DNA of 64,000 bases. Source: a virus. Shown here one piece after another: positions 44,521 to 52,970 of this stretch (positions are counted from its first letter, which is position 1; each line of letters begins with the position of its first letter). Where the stretch lies: the IMG/VR virus record IMGVR_UViG_3300023179_008562, positions 1-64,000 of that record. The stretch is one strand, 5' to 3'. Both the position numbers and the translations under genes were made by a program. The notes beneath the pieces are model-generated. The model did no database searches, was not told where the DNA came from, and was given only the letters and a program-made list of their open reading frames with translations.

Positions 44521-45927
44521 ATGTCATATATTATAAGAAAAACCAACGGCACAACACTAGGCACCATCCTGGATGGCACCATTGATGACAGATCCAAGAC
44601 CAGTCTGCGGCTAGTGGGCAGAAATTACAGCAATTACGGTCAGATCATAGCCGACGATCTGGTGAGTTTACTGGAAAACTTTGCCTATGGCATTGCCCCA
44701 CCAAATCCTCTGGCGGGACAACTCTGGTGGAACACTGACGATCAGAGATTACGTGTTTACAATGGATCTGCATTTAAAATTGTCAGTAGTTGTACCGCAC
44801 AAGACACTGGTCCTGTGACCACCACTGCTGGTGACCTGTGGTGGGATTCAGTCAACAAACAATTGTATGTTTATGACGGAACTACCCCCTACAATTTGTC
44901 CGGCTGGCGTCTGATAGGCCCACAGAGAAATGGCAGTGGTGCCGTCTGGGAACAGATTGCTGATACTACGCAGACTGTCCACGACGTTGTTTCCATATAT
45001 CTGAACAGAGTTCGAGTTGGTATCATCTGTCTGGATACTGAGTTTACTCCAGCAACTCCCATTGCAGGATTCAGTACCATTAAGCCGGGGCATAATCTCA
45101 ACAGTTCGGGAATATTCAATGGCACCTCTGTTGATAGTCGGAAGTTGGCTGGAGTCGCAGCAGAAAACTATCTGAGAAGCGATGTCAATGGTACCACCAC
45201 AGGATCACTGACCATATCAAATAATTTGGGTCTGACCATTGGTAAATCAGCCAATCTGCAAATTACCACCAGTTCCATAGGTGATGTCAGTATAAAGAAC
45301 ACCAGACTCAATGGCAGAATCAGCTTGTATTCCAATACCCAGGGCTCAAATACCGAATCATTTTACATTGATGGCGGCACCGGTAAGACAGTGATGAACT
45401 CAGCGGCAGTGGGCGACATTACCACATCCACATCCACCACCACTGGTGCATTGGTTGTTGCTGGTGGGGTAGGCATTTCTGGTGGTTTGAATGTAGGCGG
45501 AGTCGCAAACTTTTTGGGATCAGCAACTGCTGTGACTATGCCCACAGGAACTGCCAACACCAGCGTGGCCACCACCGAGTTTGTTATCAGTAGTTCGGGA
45601 TTTTTGAAAAATAAAATTTATGTGGGTTCAGAAACATATGTGGCGGTTGAAGACTTTGGTGTGGGTAATATGTCCGTGGTTGTTGATGGTGTCACTGTGG
45701 TGACTGCTAGTCGAGACGGACTGAATTTAGCAAGTGGTGCCACCGCCGTCACCCAACCCGACGCCCACAACAGCGCAGGCAATGCCAGAGTTGCAACCAC
45801 CCAGTTTGTCAAAACAGCTACCCAATGGTGGGGCGGCAGTGCAAAATTTGTTAGTCCCCAATCCCCCAACCCCGGAGTTAATGATACGGGTTCTCGGGAT
45901 GGTGATTTTTGGTTTCAGTACATTTGA
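44521..45927 (+). CDS. Tail fibre protein A
   Basis: A 468-aa fibre with a conserved N-terminal attachment region (residues 1-95, SLRLVGRNYSNYGQIIADDL, then PLAGQLWWNTDDQRLRVYNG) followed by a second GDLWWDS-LYVYDG unit and a long Ser/Thr/Gly-rich beta body. The N-terminus is paralogous to the next fibre. The C-terminal part has TTTGALVVAGGVGISGGLNV, resembling QSTTTGALVVQGGVGVTG in the product of 41942-43813. It lacks the AEC/AER C-terminal module of the other two fibres and ends in GDFWFQYI. It follows the previous gene by 13 nt with an AGGAAAAG ribosome-binding site. Confidence 0.7.
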   Translation: MSYIIRKTNGTTLGTILDGTIDDRSKTSLRLVGRNYSNYGQIIADDLVSLLENFAYGIAPPNPLAGQLWWNTDDQRLRVYNGSAFKIVSSCTAQDTGPVTTTAGDLWWDSVNKQLYVYDGTTPYNLSGWRLIGPQRNGSGAVWEQIADTTQTVHDVVSIYLNRVRVGIICLDTEFTPATPIAGFSTIKPGHNLNSSGIFNGTSVDSRKLAGVAAENYLRSDVNGTTTGSLTISNNLGLTIGKSANLQITTSSIGDVSIKNTRLNGRISLYSNTQGSNTESFYIDGGTGKTVMNSAAVGDITTSTSTTTGALVVAGGVGISGGLNVGGVANFLGSATAVTMPTGTANTSVATTEFVISSSGFLKNKIYVGSETYVAVEDFGVGNMSVVVDGVTVVTASRDGLNLASGATAVTQPDAHNSAGNARVATTQFVKTATQWWGGSAKFVSPQSPNPGVNDTGSRDGDFWFQYI

Positions 45928-45937
45928 TCAGGTTTCG

Positions 45938-45945
45938 AATAAATA
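45938..45945 (+). promoter_or_regulatory. Late promoter octamer AATAAATA before fibre B
   Basis: AATAAATA ends 23 nt before the ATG at 45969, in the 41-nt gap between the two paralogous fibre genes. An ATAGG ribosome-binding sequence follows. Same octamer as at 18066 and 25295. Confidence 0.55.
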
Positions 45946-45968
45946 TATACTATTATAGGTCATAAACG

Positions 45969-47447
45969 ATGTCATACACAATTACTACCACTTCGGGCAC
46001 CACAATTGCAACTGTTGCAGACGGGACCGTTAATAATTCCAACACCAGTTTGACTCTAATTGGTAAAAACTATGCTGGTTACGGGGTCTTTTTAAATGAA
46101 AACTTTGTAAAACTATTAGAAAACTTTTCTTACGGTACTCCCCCAGCCACTCCGCTAACTGGACAAATTTGGTATGACACCAGCGTTGGGGTTTTGAAGG
46201 TCTACACTGGATCAAACTGGAAGGCAATTAGTAGCTCTGCATCTGGTGCCACCTCCCCAGTAAACCCAGTCATTGGTGATTTGTGGTGGGATTCAACAAA
46301 TTCACAATTAAAAGTCTGGAGTGGCACCACCTGGGTCATCATTGGGCCATCCTATACTTCTACATCAGGCACCAGTGGTGCTCTGGTGGAAACCATACTG
46401 GACACATCCAGCGTCAGCCACGTCATTGTAAAATTTTATATTTCCAACACAGTTGTGGGAATACTGAGTAAAGACGCAGTATTTACTCCACAAACCAGCA
46501 TTGCTGGGTTCAGTACAATCAAACCAGGTTTTAACCTGGTAAGTACCAGTGCCATCACTGGATCACAGTTTTCAGGGGATGCCAGTAACGCTTTGTCACT
46601 ACAGGGCATCACGGCCAACCAATTACTGCGTAGTGATCAGAACACCAGCACCAGTTACAACATAACAGCCGGTGGGCTGACCATTGGATCAGATTTAAGT
46701 ATCTCTTCAGTTTCAGCGTCAGAAGTCGGCATTGTCAACACCACACTGAACAAAGATTTGAATTTGTATGTCAATGCCGGCGGGGTTCAGACCCGAGCCA
46801 TTGGTGTTTTTGGTGGCAACGCAGCAGTGTTTCTCAATGGGGCGTCCCTGTCAGTTGCTGGCAACGCCAGAGTCACTGGTGCATTGACTGCAGCATCAAA
46901 TCTAACAGTGTCCGGAACAGCAACATTTAACCAGACAGTCACAATTGGTGGACAAATTTTACCTAACAGCACAAACACAATTGAAATCGGGTCGAATAGC
47001 AATAAGTTTGCCAATGTTTGGGCAACTACCTTTAGAGGTACTGCAATAACTGCCAACTACGCTGACTTGGCAGAACGCTTTGCTGCAGATCAGCCCTACA
47101 CTGCTGGCACAGTAGTGGCACTGGGTGGCACACGAGAAGTCACTGCAGTATCAGAAGATTTGAGTGAGGATGTATTTGGGGTAGTCAGTGAGCGTGCTGG
47201 ATTTTTGATGAATGGTGCTGCTGGTGATGATTCAACACACCCCCCAATTGCAGTCAGTGGTAGAGTTCCGGTCAGAGTCATTGGCCGAGTTAAAAAAGGC
47301 GACAGATTGGTCGCAGCGGGCAATGGGCTTGCAAGATCTGCCAGACGGGACGAGATGACCGCGTTCAATGTCATTGGTAGATCTCTTGAAAATAAAGAAA
47401 AAGACGGCGAAGGCGTGGTAGAAGCCATCGTCAAACTAAATAGTTAA
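45969..47447 (+). CDS. Tail fibre protein B
   Basis: A 492-aa fibre. The N-terminal region (SLTLIGKNYAGYGVFLNENF, then PLTGQIWYDTSVGVLKVYTG) is a paralogue of fibre A, and the C-terminal 135 residues (NYADLAERFAADQPYTAGTV, VIGRVKKGDRLVAAGNGLAR) are a paralogue of the end of the product of 41942-43813. The protein is thus a join of two module types found separately in its neighbours. The middle is Ser/Thr/Asn-rich beta structure. A late promoter octamer lies 23 nt upstream. Confidence 0.7.
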   Translation: MSYTITTTSGTTIATVADGTVNNSNTSLTLIGKNYAGYGVFLNENFVKLLENFSYGTPPATPLTGQIWYDTSVGVLKVYTGSNWKAISSSASGATSPVNPVIGDLWWDSTNSQLKVWSGTTWVIIGPSYTSTSGTSGALVETILDTSSVSHVIVKFYISNTVVGILSKDAVFTPQTSIAGFSTIKPGFNLVSTSAITGSQFSGDASNALSLQGITANQLLRSDQNTSTSYNITAGGLTIGSDLSISSVSASEVGIVNTTLNKDLNLYVNAGGVQTRAIGVFGGNAAVFLNGASLSVAGNARVTGALTAASNLTVSGTATFNQTVTIGGQILPNSTNTIEIGSNSNKFANVWATTFRGTAITANYADLAERFAADQPYTAGTVVALGGTREVTAVSEDLSEDVFGVVSERAGFLMNGAAGDDSTHPPIAVSGRVPVRVIGRVKKGDRLVAAGNGLARSARRDEMTAFNVIGRSLENKEKDGEGVVEAIVKLNS

Positions 47448-47460
47448 AAGGAACTAAAAA

Positions 47461-48402
47461 ATGGCTTATCAGACCGGTGACTTGATCCTACGCGATCACT
47501 ACAATACATTTGCAACAGGCAATGCCGATGGCACTGCCAACAATGCAGTAGCAAACATTAACACAGTATGGGGCGTGGGCTCAGGCGACAAGGGATATGG
47601 TCAGAGCACCACATTGTCGGCAGTGGCCACAGGTGATACTGTGACTGCCACACAATGGTCAACCTTGTTGGCAAGATTAAACAGCGTCCTGACACACCAA
47701 GCGGGCACTGGTTCAGGTATCACCAACCCAACTGCTGGTAGTATAATCACTGCCTTGAGTACACTTCAAACCAACGTTACCAACGCATTCAATAACCGCG
47801 CAAACTTTAACAGTACACGCGGTACACCAGCAACCACCAGTTTGGCTGGAACCTGGAACGTTGCAAGCCCAACAACATTCCAACAAGTTCGCACAGTGAC
47901 ATTTGCCAGCAGTGATCAGGCCAGATATTTCTTCAACGCCGGTGGCAGAATCGCATTGAGTTTTAGTGTGACCAACGGTGCAGACAATGCCAAAGAGTCA
48001 GCCTGGACCGCATTGTTGGGCACTAAATTGGCCACACTGAACTTTGATTTCACCACCAGTGGCCGTACCGGTACTGGCGGTACATTAACCACCGACGGCA
48101 GTGCAATTGGTTTCTGGGATCTGACAACATCAGATCAGACACTGATCAAATTAACAGATACCACTGCTGCTTACACCACCAACTATGTGGAAGTGCTGGC
48201 CAAAATTTCAGGTACTGCAGGCAGCAATGGTGGGTTGGGTAACGTTATCACCTTTACCATTAACTATAATGATGCTGCAACTGATACATTTGATGATGCA
48301 ATCAATATGATTATCAATGCCAACGTGGTTGTTACTCCACCAGAAACCACCAATCTTACCAACACCTGGGGCACAGTAACACCCGCCGCAACAGTAAACT
48401 AA
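47461..48402 (+). CDS. Virion structural protein at the end of the fibre cluster
   Basis: A 313-aa protein rich in Thr, Asn, Ala and Gly. LILRDHYNTFATGNADGTAN, VWGVGSGDKGYGQ and ATQWSTLLARLNSVLTHQAG are the conserved N-terminal segments; the C-terminal half is beta-rich. I have seen similar proteins in aquatic T4-like phages among structural genes, with no defined role; adhesin, fibre tip or head decoration are all possible. A strong AAAAGGAAC ribosome-binding site suggests high expression, and the unit ends in a strong terminator at 48431-48459. Confidence 0.6.
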   Translation: MAYQTGDLILRDHYNTFATGNADGTANNAVANINTVWGVGSGDKGYGQSTTLSAVATGDTVTATQWSTLLARLNSVLTHQAGTGSGITNPTAGSIITALSTLQTNVTNAFNNRANFNSTRGTPATTSLAGTWNVASPTTFQQVRTVTFASSDQARYFFNAGGRIALSFSVTNGADNAKESAWTALLGTKLATLNFDFTTSGRTGTGGTLTTDGSAIGFWDLTTSDQTLIKLTDTTAAYTTNYVEVLAKISGTAGSNGGLGNVITFTINYNDAATDTFDDAINMIINANVVVTPPETTNLTNTWGTVTPAATVN

Positions 48403-48430
48403 TTTGATTTTAATCGGTTAAGTTTGTATA

Positions 48431-48459
48431 ATAAAAGCACTGCTAGTCAGTGCTTTTAT
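48431..48459 (+). terminator. Strong intrinsic terminator closing the structural block
   Basis: ATAAAAGCACTG (48431-48442) and CAGTGCTTTTAT (48448-48459) form a perfect 12-bp stem with a 5-nt loop CTAGT, followed by TTTG. The A-run and T-run on the two sides make it usable on both strands. It separates the virion genes from the modification island. Confidence 0.85.
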
Positions 48460-48492
48460 TTTGACACCACACTTTCGTAGATAATTACAAGT

Positions 48493-48810
48493 ATGACCAC
48501 CACCACTGAAAATATTATCAATCAGGTTAAACAAGCCACCGATTTTCAAATCAACAAACGTGCATTGCAGGAACGAATTAAAATTGACCTGCACCTGGCC
48601 CACAATGGTGGGCTATTTTTAGTTGATCAAACTTTGCTGGCCTTTTTGTCCACCTGGCCCACAGATGAATTGTTTATTGAGGATGTCTATGGCAATCCCA
48701 TCTGTTGTGACCGATCAGAACTTTTGGCTCAGGCCCGGGAGTGTTATCAGACTGCAATGAATTCCTGGCATATTCAACATGAAGAACTGCGACGTGTTAG
48801 AAAAATCTAA
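48493..48810 (+). CDS. Conserved small phage protein
   Basis: A 105-aa protein. ALQERIKIDLHLAHNGGLF, TDELFIEDVYGNPICC and MNSWHIQHEELRRVRKI are familiar to me from uncharacterised proteins of aquatic T4-like phages. It is helical and charged, with two adjacent cysteines. It is the first gene after the terminator and its end overlaps the next gene by 32 nt, so it is coupled to the glycosyltransferase-like genes. No function can be assigned. Confidence 0.65.
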   Translation: MTTTTENIINQVKQATDFQINKRALQERIKIDLHLAHNGGLFLVDQTLLAFLSTWPTDELFIEDVYGNPICCDRSELLAQARECYQTAMNSWHIQHEELRRVRKI

Positions 48811-49555
48811 AGGCGTATTGATCTTTGCCAACAACACTGGTTATATAGATTACACCACAATTGCCGCCAGAGCCCAAACCCTTGCAGAACATTATCTTAA
48901 ACTGCCAGTGACCATTGTCACGGGTCAGGATTTTGCCAATAAAAGATATAATATTGACTCGGGGAATTTTGAAGCGTGGCACAATGGTGGCAGATATCTG
49001 GCCTATGAGTTGAGCCCCTACGATCAGACTATTCTGATAGACAGCGATTACTTTGTTTTTGATGACAATCTACTGAAAATTTTAGACGTGGTAAATGATT
49101 ATCAGATCACAAAAACAAATAATTATGTCTGCAGTCAACACAGCAATCAGATGGGACAATATAGCCTGGACACACTCTGGGCAACCGTGATTGTGTTTAA
49201 TAAAACTCCCAAGACCCGAATGTTATTTGATCTGGTGGGCGTAATTGAGCGCAATTATCAATATTACAGAGACCTCTACAACATCGAGGCCAGAAATTTC
49301 AGAAATGATTATGCATTTACCATTGCCGACAATATCATAAATGGATATTGTCCCAATCAGGAAAACTATTTACCCTGGCCTATTGTCAGCGTGCCTGGGC
49401 CCATTGATAGTCTGGAATTAAAAGATTTCAAGTTTTACCTGAAAACCTCAGGTCAGGCCCTGGTATTACCAAAGCAAAGTATTCATCTGATGAGCAAGGC
49501 CTGGTTATTATCTGATTCCTGCAAGCAATTAATCGAGGCAGCGACTAATGCGTGA
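48779..49555 (+). CDS. Glycosyltransferase-like protein 1 (GT-A-type features)
   Basis: A 258-aa protein. GVLIFANNTGYIDYTTIAAR at the N-terminus, QTILIDSDYFVFDDNLLKI in the middle (Asp-Ser-Asp as a DxD-like metal site) and LDTLWATVIVFNKTPKTRM suggest a GT-A-type glycosyltransferase fold. I recognise the family from T4-like phages of aquatic hosts, where its acceptor is unknown. The first ATG (48779) lies inside the previous gene; a GTG at 48794 is an alternative start. The gene overlaps the next by 8 nt. Confidence 0.6.
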   Translation: MKNCDVLEKSKGVLIFANNTGYIDYTTIAARAQTLAEHYLKLPVTIVTGQDFANKRYNIDSGNFEAWHNGGRYLAYELSPYDQTILIDSDYFVFDDNLLKILDVVNDYQITKTNNYVCSQHSNQMGQYSLDTLWATVIVFNKTPKTRMLFDLVGVIERNYQYYRDLYNIEARNFRNDYAFTIADNIINGYCPNQENYLPWPIVSVPGPIDSLELKDFKFYLKTSGQALVLPKQSIHLMSKAWLLSDSCKQLIEAATNA

Positions 49556-50366
49556 ATTTAAAAGTCAATTTGGGTTCTTGACCATTGCACAAAATAACGA
49601 CAACACTGATTATCTGGAGTTGGCGTATCAGCAAGCACTGAACGTCAAGGCAACACAAAAACAAAATCAATTTGCGGTACTGGTGGATGCTGACACTGCC
49701 AAATTCATCACTGATCAGCATCGTGAGATTTTTGATTATATTATTGAATTCTCGACTGACCATGCTAAAAATGAACACTGGAAGATGAGCAATGAATGGC
49801 AGGTATTCCATCTGACCCCTTTCAAAGAAACCATTAAACTTGAAAGTGATTTGTTATTCACGCGGGACATCACACATTGGTTAGACGGGCTAAGACTCAG
49901 AGACATCTGCTTTAGTTTGCACTGTAAAAATCTCCAGTCTGAGAATATTACATCGAGTCCCTACAGAAAGATTTTTAAAGAAAACGACTTGCCGGACATC
50001 TACACTGGCATGTATTATTTTAGATACAGTCAGACGAGTGCGGACTTTTTTAGAACGGTGCGTGATGTTTATGCTGGTTGGGATACAGTAAAAAATCATC
50101 TGGCGTTGATCAATGAACCGCCCACTACAGACCTTGCATTTGCAGTGGCGGTAAAAATCGTCGGGTCTGATATCTGCACCATTCCTACCCAGGATTTTTT
50201 TAACTTTGTTCATCTAAAACCACAAATTCAGGGCTGGAATGAAACTCAAGCAGTGACTGATCATACAAATATTGAATGGCAGAACGATATAGTAAGAATC
50301 AACAATCGCAATCAGTATTACCCAGTACATTATTACGAGAAGGGGTTTGTTCATGCTACCAGGTGA
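49548..50366 (+). CDS. Glycosyltransferase-like protein 2
   Basis: A 272-aa protein with YLELAYQQALNVKATQ, ETIKLESDLLFTRDITHWLD (an acidic E-S-D core that could be the metal site) and DIYTGMYYFRYSQTSADFFR. The layout (an N-terminal nucleotide-binding half, a mid acidic motif and a C-terminal acceptor half) parallels glycosyltransferase-like protein 1. Its role is inferred from this layout and its neighbours. It overlaps genes on both sides. Confidence 0.5.
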   Translation: MREFKSQFGFLTIAQNNDNTDYLELAYQQALNVKATQKQNQFAVLVDADTAKFITDQHREIFDYIIEFSTDHAKNEHWKMSNEWQVFHLTPFKETIKLESDLLFTRDITHWLDGLRLRDICFSLHCKNLQSENITSSPYRKIFKENDLPDIYTGMYYFRYSQTSADFFRTVRDVYAGWDTVKNHLALINEPPTTDLAFAVAVKIVGSDICTIPTQDFFNFVHLKPQIQGWNETQAVTDHTNIEWQNDIVRINNRNQYYPVHYYEKGFVHATR

Positions 50367-50709
50367 GTCTGAATTTTTGCAGGCATTGTCGTCGGCTATA
50401 TCAGCGACACCGGCGGTTGAAGAATACCGTGCATATTATGACGCGGATGGCTGGGTCACAGGATTTTCGGGCAGTGGATTTCCTGACAATGACAATTGGA
50501 TAAACATCAGCAGAGAAATGTATGTGACACATGATTGGAGTTGCATGCGAGTAGTTGATGGAAAAATTTGTCGAGTCGAACCTGTATATTTTCATCATTT
50601 TGCTTTGACTCGCAGCAACAAGGGTGTTAAAGTAGTAAAAGATCATGCTGGAATTGTTGTAGAAGATGACTATTTAGAGACGGAATATTATGAGCGTAGA
50701 AATCGTTGA
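50353..50709 (+). CDS. Unknown small protein between glycosyltransferase-like genes
   Basis: A 118-aa protein from the ATG at 50353 (MLPGESEFLQALSSAI), which has AAGGGG eight nt upstream; a TTG two codons earlier is also in frame. The sequence includes YDADGWVTGFSGSGFPDNDN and THDWSCMRVVDGKICRVEPV with two cysteines. I do not recognise it. It is embedded in the overlapping operon (14 nt with the gene before, 20 nt with the gene after), so it probably belongs to the same pathway. Confidence 0.6.
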   Translation: MLPGESEFLQALSSAISATPAVEEYRAYYDADGWVTGFSGSGFPDNDNWINISREMYVTHDWSCMRVVDGKICRVEPVYFHHFALTRSNKGVKVVKDHAGIVVEDDYLETEYYERRNR

Positions 50710-51586
50710 TGTTGCAGATTTAGATTGTATTTTTCTCACCTATGACGAGCCAAAAAAAGAAGAATTCTGGATTAAAATTCAGAACATGGTGCCCTGGGCC
50801 CGACGTGTAGATGGAGTCAAAGGGTCGGATGCAGCACACAAAGCCGCTGCTGACGCCAGCGATACTGACCGCTTCGTGCTGATTGACGGTGACAATTTAC
50901 CAGATCCAGAATTTTTTAATCTGCAGTTGAAGCTGGATACAACCAATCGGGACTGTGTGTTTCGCTGGAAAGCCAGAAACATCATTAATGGCCTGCAATA
51001 TGGTAATGGTGGCATGAGCTGCTGGACCAAGGACTTTGTCCGCAACATGAAGACTCATGAAGCCAGTGACGGTTTAGCAGCCAACGATGTGGAATTCTGC
51101 TTCTACCCCAACTATTGGTCCATGAACGATTGTTACAGTGCAACCTATCCCAATGCCACACCTTTCCAGGCCTGGCGAGCTGGGTTCCGCGAGGGTGTCA
51201 AAATGTGTCTGGATCGTGGCGCCCGACCCAATATTGAACAATTCAAAGACCGTATTGTCAGTAGAAATTATGACAATCTCTGCATCTGGCAGACGGTGGG
51301 GGCAGATGTGGAAAATGGCTTCTGGGCCATCTATGGTGCCAGACTGGGCACACAACTAACCATGCTGCAGGACTGGGATTACCGGCAGGTACAGTGGTTT
51401 GATGCATTGTCTGAACTGTGGCAAAATTACAAAGATCACGAGCCTGATCATTGCACTGCTGTGGGCGATGAACTACGTCAGAGATTGGGGTTGAAAATTG
51501 TCGACATGGATCCCGACGCCAGTGCATTTTTCAAGCATCATTACCGGAGCAATTTTCAGAACAAAGGACCAATGATTCGTGAGTAA
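50690..51586 (+). CDS. Glycosyltransferase-like protein 3
   Basis: A 298-aa protein. DLDCIFLTYDEPKKEEFW, WARRVDGVKGSDAAHKAAA, then RFVLIDGDNLPDPEFF with an Asp-Gly-Asp metal-binding motif; GNGGMSCWTKDFVRNMKTHE probably forms the acceptor side. This arrangement is that of family-2-like GT-A glycosyltransferases, and near relatives occur in aquatic T4-like phages. It is the third such gene in a row and leads directly into the radical SAM genes, overlapping the next by 8 nt. Confidence 0.65.
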   Translation: MSVEIVDVADLDCIFLTYDEPKKEEFWIKIQNMVPWARRVDGVKGSDAAHKAAADASDTDRFVLIDGDNLPDPEFFNLQLKLDTTNRDCVFRWKARNIINGLQYGNGGMSCWTKDFVRNMKTHEASDGLAANDVEFCFYPNYWSMNDCYSATYPNATPFQAWRAGFREGVKMCLDRGARPNIEQFKDRIVSRNYDNLCIWQTVGADVENGFWAIYGARLGTQLTMLQDWDYRQVQWFDALSELWQNYKDHEPDHCTAVGDELRQRLGLKIVDMDPDASAFFKHHYRSNFQNKGPMIRE

Positions 51587-52970
51587 GAGCAAGTTCATGG
51601 GTACTGCTGAGGAAATGCGTGAAAAATTAGGTCATGCACTGTGCCTGGCCAAATGGCAGCAGGTTAGTTTACATTTGCCCACTGGGTTAACCAATAGTTG
51701 CTATCATCCTCCCTTGCATGAAATTGATGCTGCACCACTGACGTTTAATCCCGGTGCACTGCACAATACTGCACACAAGAAAGCGCAACGTAAGTTGATG
51801 CTAGAGCAGCAACGTCCGTCGGAGTGTGCCTATTGCTGGTCAGCTGAAGACAACGGCCAACTTAGTGACAGGCATTATCGCAGTGGCGAACCTTGGGCAG
51901 CAGAACACTATGAAGAAATAGCCCATGGCTCTTGGGATCAGGATGCCACACCCAGTTATGTGGAAGTTAACTTTAGTCATGGCTGCAACCTAGCTTGTAG
52001 TTATTGTAGCCCACAGTTCAGTACCGAGTGGGGCAAAGAAATTGATCGCTGGGGGGCCTATCCCACCACCACACCGCACAATGACCCCATACACTTTCAG
52101 GGACGCCGCAAACCCATTCCGGTTCGTGAAGAAAATCCCTATGTGGACGCCTTCTGGCGCTGGTGGCCAGAATTGTATCCCCACCTCAAGCATTTTCGCA
52201 TGACTGGTGGTGAGCCACTCATGGACAAAAACACTCACCGAGTGTTTGATTACATCCTGGCCCTGCCCAAAAGCGATTTGCATGTGGACGTCACCAGCAA
52301 TTTTAGTGTGGATGATGCACTGTTTGAAAAATACATGCACAAGGTTGAGCAACTGTGTCAGGGCACAAAAATTGAACACTTCATGCAGTATGTGAGTTTG
52401 GATTCGGGTATTAAAGAGCAGAGTGAGTACATACGCGGTGGGCTCAATCTAGACAAGTGTCTGCATAATACTGAAGAATTTCTAACCAGAGTGCCCTATC
52501 GTAACAGTCTGACTTATATCATTACCATGAGCAACCTCAATATTCTAGGTCTGCGAAAGTTATTGGAAATCATTCTGGAACAACGTAAAAAACACAGTCT
52601 GACTTATCAGCGTGTCTGGTTTGATACTCCCCTGCTGCGACAGCCCACCTGGCAGAGTCTGCAAATTTTGCCAGCTAGTTATGTTAGAATATTAGAAGAT
52701 GTTGCTGATTGGATGGAGTCCCATCAACTACCCGAAGGTGTTGATAGATTTGATGGATTCAAAGATTATGAAGTTCAACGCATGCGCAGAAATATTGCCT
52801 GGATGAAAAATGGGCGGGATCTAGATCCTGAATATATACAACAACAACGTGCAGATTTTTATAGATTTTTTAACGAATACGACAAGCGTCGAGGATTTAG
52901 TTTTATTAGCAGCTTCCCCACAATGAAGGAATTCTGGCAAGAGTGCCGATATTATGCCGAAAATACATAA
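51579..52970 (+). CDS. Radical SAM protein, N-terminal Cys module, subfamily A (1)
   Basis: A 463-aa enzyme starting at GTG (51579) with AAAGGA upstream. The SAM site is CNLACSYC (Cys136, 140, 143), followed by MTGGEPLM. An N-terminal Cys module (Cys22, Cys41, Cys83, Cys86; SCYHPPLHE, LHNTAHKKAQRKLM and ECAYCW) looks like the auxiliary-cluster half of a SPASM or twitch domain placed before the barrel. The protein aligns end to end with the next gene, so the two are tandem paralogues. I recognise such proteins as twitch-type radical SAM enzymes of aquatic phages, with no known substrate. Confidence 0.85.
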   Translation: MSKSKFMGTAEEMREKLGHALCLAKWQQVSLHLPTGLTNSCYHPPLHEIDAAPLTFNPGALHNTAHKKAQRKLMLEQQRPSECAYCWSAEDNGQLSDRHYRSGEPWAAEHYEEIAHGSWDQDATPSYVEVNFSHGCNLACSYCSPQFSTEWGKEIDRWGAYPTTTPHNDPIHFQGRRKPIPVREENPYVDAFWRWWPELYPHLKHFRMTGGEPLMDKNTHRVFDYILALPKSDLHVDVTSNFSVDDALFEKYMHKVEQLCQGTKIEHFMQYVSLDSGIKEQSEYIRGGLNLDKCLHNTEEFLTRVPYRNSLTYIITMSNLNILGLRKLLEIILEQRKKHSLTYQRVWFDTPLLRQPTWQSLQILPASYVRILEDVADWMESHQLPEGVDRFDGFKDYEVQRMRRNIAWMKNGRDLDPEYIQQQRADFYRFFNEYDKRRGFSFISSFPTMKEFWQECRYYAENT

